Shown: positions 14,539-15,866 of the stretch, piece by piece | Numbering within the stretch: position 1 is the first letter of the stretch | How the letters are laid out: each line of letters starts with the position of its first letter | NCBI GenBank assembly: GCA_964633955.1 | Contig: CAZWIA010000025.1 | Location: 1-15,866 of the forward strand | DNA length: 15,866 nucleotides | Direction: 5' to 3' | Origin: JAQBQQ01 sp964633955 | Lineage (GTDB): Bacteria > Patescibacteriota > Gracilibacteria > Peribacterales > Peribacteraceae | Translations under genes and position numbers: made by a program | The notes under the pieces: generated by a model | What the model was told of the DNA's origin: nothing | Seen by the model: the letters and a program-made list of their open reading frames with translations, nothing else | Database searches by the model: none

Positions 14539-14550
14539 AAGTATTATGAT
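14523..14550 (+). promoter_or_regulatory. Near-consensus promoter upstream of the HARE-HTH gene
   Basis: A perfect TTGACA (14523-14528), a 16-bp spacer and TATGAT (14545-14550, five of six). It is the strongest plus-strand promoter I see. Transcription near 14557 would leave about 130 nt of leader before the ATG at 14688. Confidence 0.65.
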
Positions 14551-14650
14551 TTCTCTTCCCAGCCCCTGGCCGCCGCAGTACTAGTAAGCAATATCTGATC
14601 TGCGCCGTCTACCCCAGTGGATGGTCCATCTTTTGCTTCTGTCAATGTTC

Positions 14651-14659
14651 TGGTAGAAC
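14651..14659 (+). promoter_or_regulatory. Possible second promoter of the HARE-HTH gene (extended -10)
   Basis: TGGTAGAAC (TG-N-TAGAAC) lies 28 nt before the ATG. The -35 region is poor (TTTGCT at 16 bp spacing). The layout, with a -10 box, about 7 nt and then some 20 nt of pyrimidines to the ATG, repeats that of the acidic-protein and rpsT genes. Confidence 0.35.
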
Positions 14660-14687
14660 GAGGGTTGTTCTTTCCTCCCCTCCTCCC

Positions 14688-15791
14688 ATGCCCACGCCCG
14701 TGACTACTTCCGCACCCGCGCAGCAGGCCTCCGTGGCCCCGCTCACCCTCAACCTGCAGGACATGCTGCAGAATCTTTTCCTGGTGCTCACGGAGAAGGA
14801 GGTGACGGTGATAAAGAAGCGGTTCGCCCTCATGGGCCAGGCCAAGCAGACCTTGGAGAAGATTGGCAAGCAGTTCAAGGTGACGCGCGAGCGCATCCGT
14901 CAGATCGAATCCATCGCGCTCGGGAAGCTGCGCCGCACCGTGCGCACCACGCGGCTGGATGAGGTCAATGAGCTGGCCAAGAGCATCCTGCGCCTCCACG
15001 GCGGCCTCATGGCGGAGGACGATCTGATCAGCCAGGTCCTGCGGCGCATCCAGGGGGCATCGGAGGCGGACGGCGCCGTGCTGCGCCTCTCGTTCTCCAT
15101 TGACAGTGAGATGAGTTCGATCGGCAAGGGCACCACGCTCGTCCCCTTCTGGCGGCTTGCCTCCCTGGCGGCGGAGGACATCGCCACCATCGTGGACAAC
15201 ATCGTGCGGATCCTGAAGAAGCGGAAGACCTGCATGAAGACAGAGGAGATCGTCTCCGCCATCCAGGCGCTGAACCTATTTAAGGACCGCATTCCTTCCC
15301 GGGAGCTCATCGTGAGTGCGCTCAAGATCGACGAGCGGCTGCGGGAAATCGATGAAGGCTGGGGGCTCACCGAGTGGCGCTTTGTGCGGCCGCGCAGTAT
15401 CCGCGACAAGGTGGAGATCATCCTGCGCAAGGCCAGCCAGCCGCTCCACTTCATGGACATTGCCAACCGCATCCGGGAGGCCAACTTTGACCACAAGCAC
15501 GTGACCGTCCAGGCCGTCCATAATGAGCTCATCCGCTACCCGCAGTTCGTACTGGTGGGCCGGGGCCTCTACGCGCTCCGCGAGTGGGGCTATGAGCCCG
15601 GCACGGTGGCGGACGTGATTGAGAACATCCTGCGGGAGAAGGGGCCGCTCACCAAGAAAGAGATCATCGCGGAAGTAGCCAAGCAGCGCACCGTGAAGGT
15701 GGGGACCATCTCCCTCAACCTCCAGAAGATGCCGTACTTCACCCGCGTCGGCCGCGCCGTTTACGCTTTTGACGCGAGCAAGAAGAAATAG
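14688..15791 (+). CDS. Sigma-70 region 4 HTH fused to two HARE-HTH domains, likely transcription factor
   Basis: ATG at 14688, TAG at 15789-15791; 367 aa. After a short flexible N-terminus, residues about 33-84 form a sigma-70 region 4-type HTH (LTEKEVTVIKKRF, then IGKQFKVTRERIRQIESIAL), the part of sigma factors that reads the -35 box. Region 2 is absent, so it cannot act as a whole sigma factor. A helical middle (about 90-230) includes a possible winged helix around 183-222. Two HARE-HTH domains follow at about 236-299 and 305-362. HARE-HTH is the fold of the RNA polymerase delta subunit (RpoE of Firmicutes) and of several DNA-associated proteins. The protein probably works with RNA polymerase as a regulator; this is inference from domains. 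A 20-nt all-pyrimidine run precedes the ATG. Confidence 0.85.
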   Translation: MPTPVTTSAPAQQASVAPLTLNLQDMLQNLFLVLTEKEVTVIKKRFALMGQAKQTLEKIGKQFKVTRERIRQIESIALGKLRRTVRTTRLDEVNELAKSILRLHGGLMAEDDLISQVLRRIQGASEADGAVLRLSFSIDSEMSSIGKGTTLVPFWRLASLAAEDIATIVDNIVRILKKRKTCMKTEEIVSAIQALNLFKDRIPSRELIVSALKIDERLREIDEGWGLTEWRFVRPRSIRDKVEIILRKASQPLHFMDIANRIREANFDHKHVTVQAVHNELIRYPQFVLVGRGLYALREWGYEPGTVADVIENILREKGPLTKKEIIAEVAKQRTVKVGTISLNLQKMPYFTRVGRAVYAFDASKKK

Positions 15792-15803
15792 CCTGCGTCG
15801 TTC

Positions 15804-15825
15804 ACCGGGGGTTTCAACCCCCGGT
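15804..15825 (+). terminator. Strong GC hairpin after the HARE-HTH gene
   Basis: ACCGGGGG (15804-15811) pairs with CCCCCGGT (15818-15825) around the loop TTTCAA, 12 nt after the stop codon. TTAACGG follows, so the U-tract is poor, but stem strength and position suit a terminator. Confidence 0.6.
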
Positions 15826-15846
15826 TAACGGTCGAATCCAACCCAA

Positions 15847-15866
15847 AGCCCGGCGAGAGCCGGGTT
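15847..15866 (+). terminator. Second hairpin at the window edge
   Basis: CCCGGC-GAGA-GCCGGG (15849-15864) has a GNRA-type tetraloop, with AG/TT extending the stem to 8 bp at 15847-15866. TT are the last bases of the window, so a T-tract may continue beyond it. It could be the actual terminator, or belong to the next gene. Confidence 0.5.

Larger units (their letters stand above)
14467..14687 (+). other. 221-bp intergenic region with an AT-rich island
   Basis: The first 90 bp are strikingly AT-rich against the GC-rich genes around it. They hold a short TGGCT/AGCCA hairpin near 14496-14511, which may be a weak end signal for ruvX, a strong promoter and a dyad. The second part is GC-normal and leads to the start of the HARE-HTH gene. 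I found no convincing ORF in it. Confidence 0.55.

Overview
The window is a GC-rich bacterial chromosome fragment with nine genes supported well, one weak small ORF, and one 100-N scaffold gap (7326-7425). TGA is used as an ordinary stop (sigma factor, rpsT, ruvX, the PQ-loop-like gene), so this is genetic code 11. I infer a wall-bearing member of the Candidate Phyla Radiation/Patescibacteria, possibly close to Peregrinibacteria/Peribacteria. The grounds are the giant secreted Ig-like protein with Ser/Ala linkers, the stripped-down pilus-type ATPase, the class B penicillin-binding protein, a sigma-70 region 4/HARE-HTH protein, and mostly non-Shine-Dalgarno starts. This placement rests on pattern recognition only and is moderate to low in confidence.

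Minus-strand surface block (1-8302), in transcription order: a GspE/PilB-like secretion ATPase cut off by the gap; a membrane-anchored FecR-domain protein with three Ig-like repeats; and a 1797-residue secreted protein built almost entirely of Ig-like domains. A near-consensus sigma-70 promoter sits directly in front of the giant gene, so it can be transcribed on its own. Together these look like a cell-surface or envelope module.

Central block (8396-12107): a class B PBP on the plus strand carries all three transpeptidase motifs and a large insert just before the catalytic serine. It runs tail to tail into a minus-strand RpoD-type sigma factor, and the two coding regions overlap by 32 bp. 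The sigma gene starts 15 bp from a divergent 65-residue gene of unknown function. A 364-bp stretch (12108-12471) follows, holding a perfect 9-bp hairpin, promoter elements and a doubtful Cys-ended small ORF on the minus strand.

Right block (12472-15866, plus strand): a lysine-free, highly acidic 87-residue protein; ribosomal protein S20 (rpsT); a PQ-loop-like membrane protein with its own TTGACA promoter, Shine-Dalgarno site and terminator; RuvX, which seems to start at a CTG codon; and a protein joining a sigma-70 region 4 HTH to two HARE-HTH domains, followed by two tandem hairpins. An AT-rich island before the last gene holds a near-perfect promoter whose -35 box is covered by a dyad.

Two themes recur. 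Several plus-strand genes (8396, 11910, 12472, 12850, 14688) have a pyrimidine-rich leader, in places all C/T, directly before the start codon where a Shine-Dalgarno site would be expected. Promoters fit a standard TTGACA/TATAAT-type sigma-70 consensus. I saw no tRNA, rRNA, CRISPR array, insertion sequence or phage gene.
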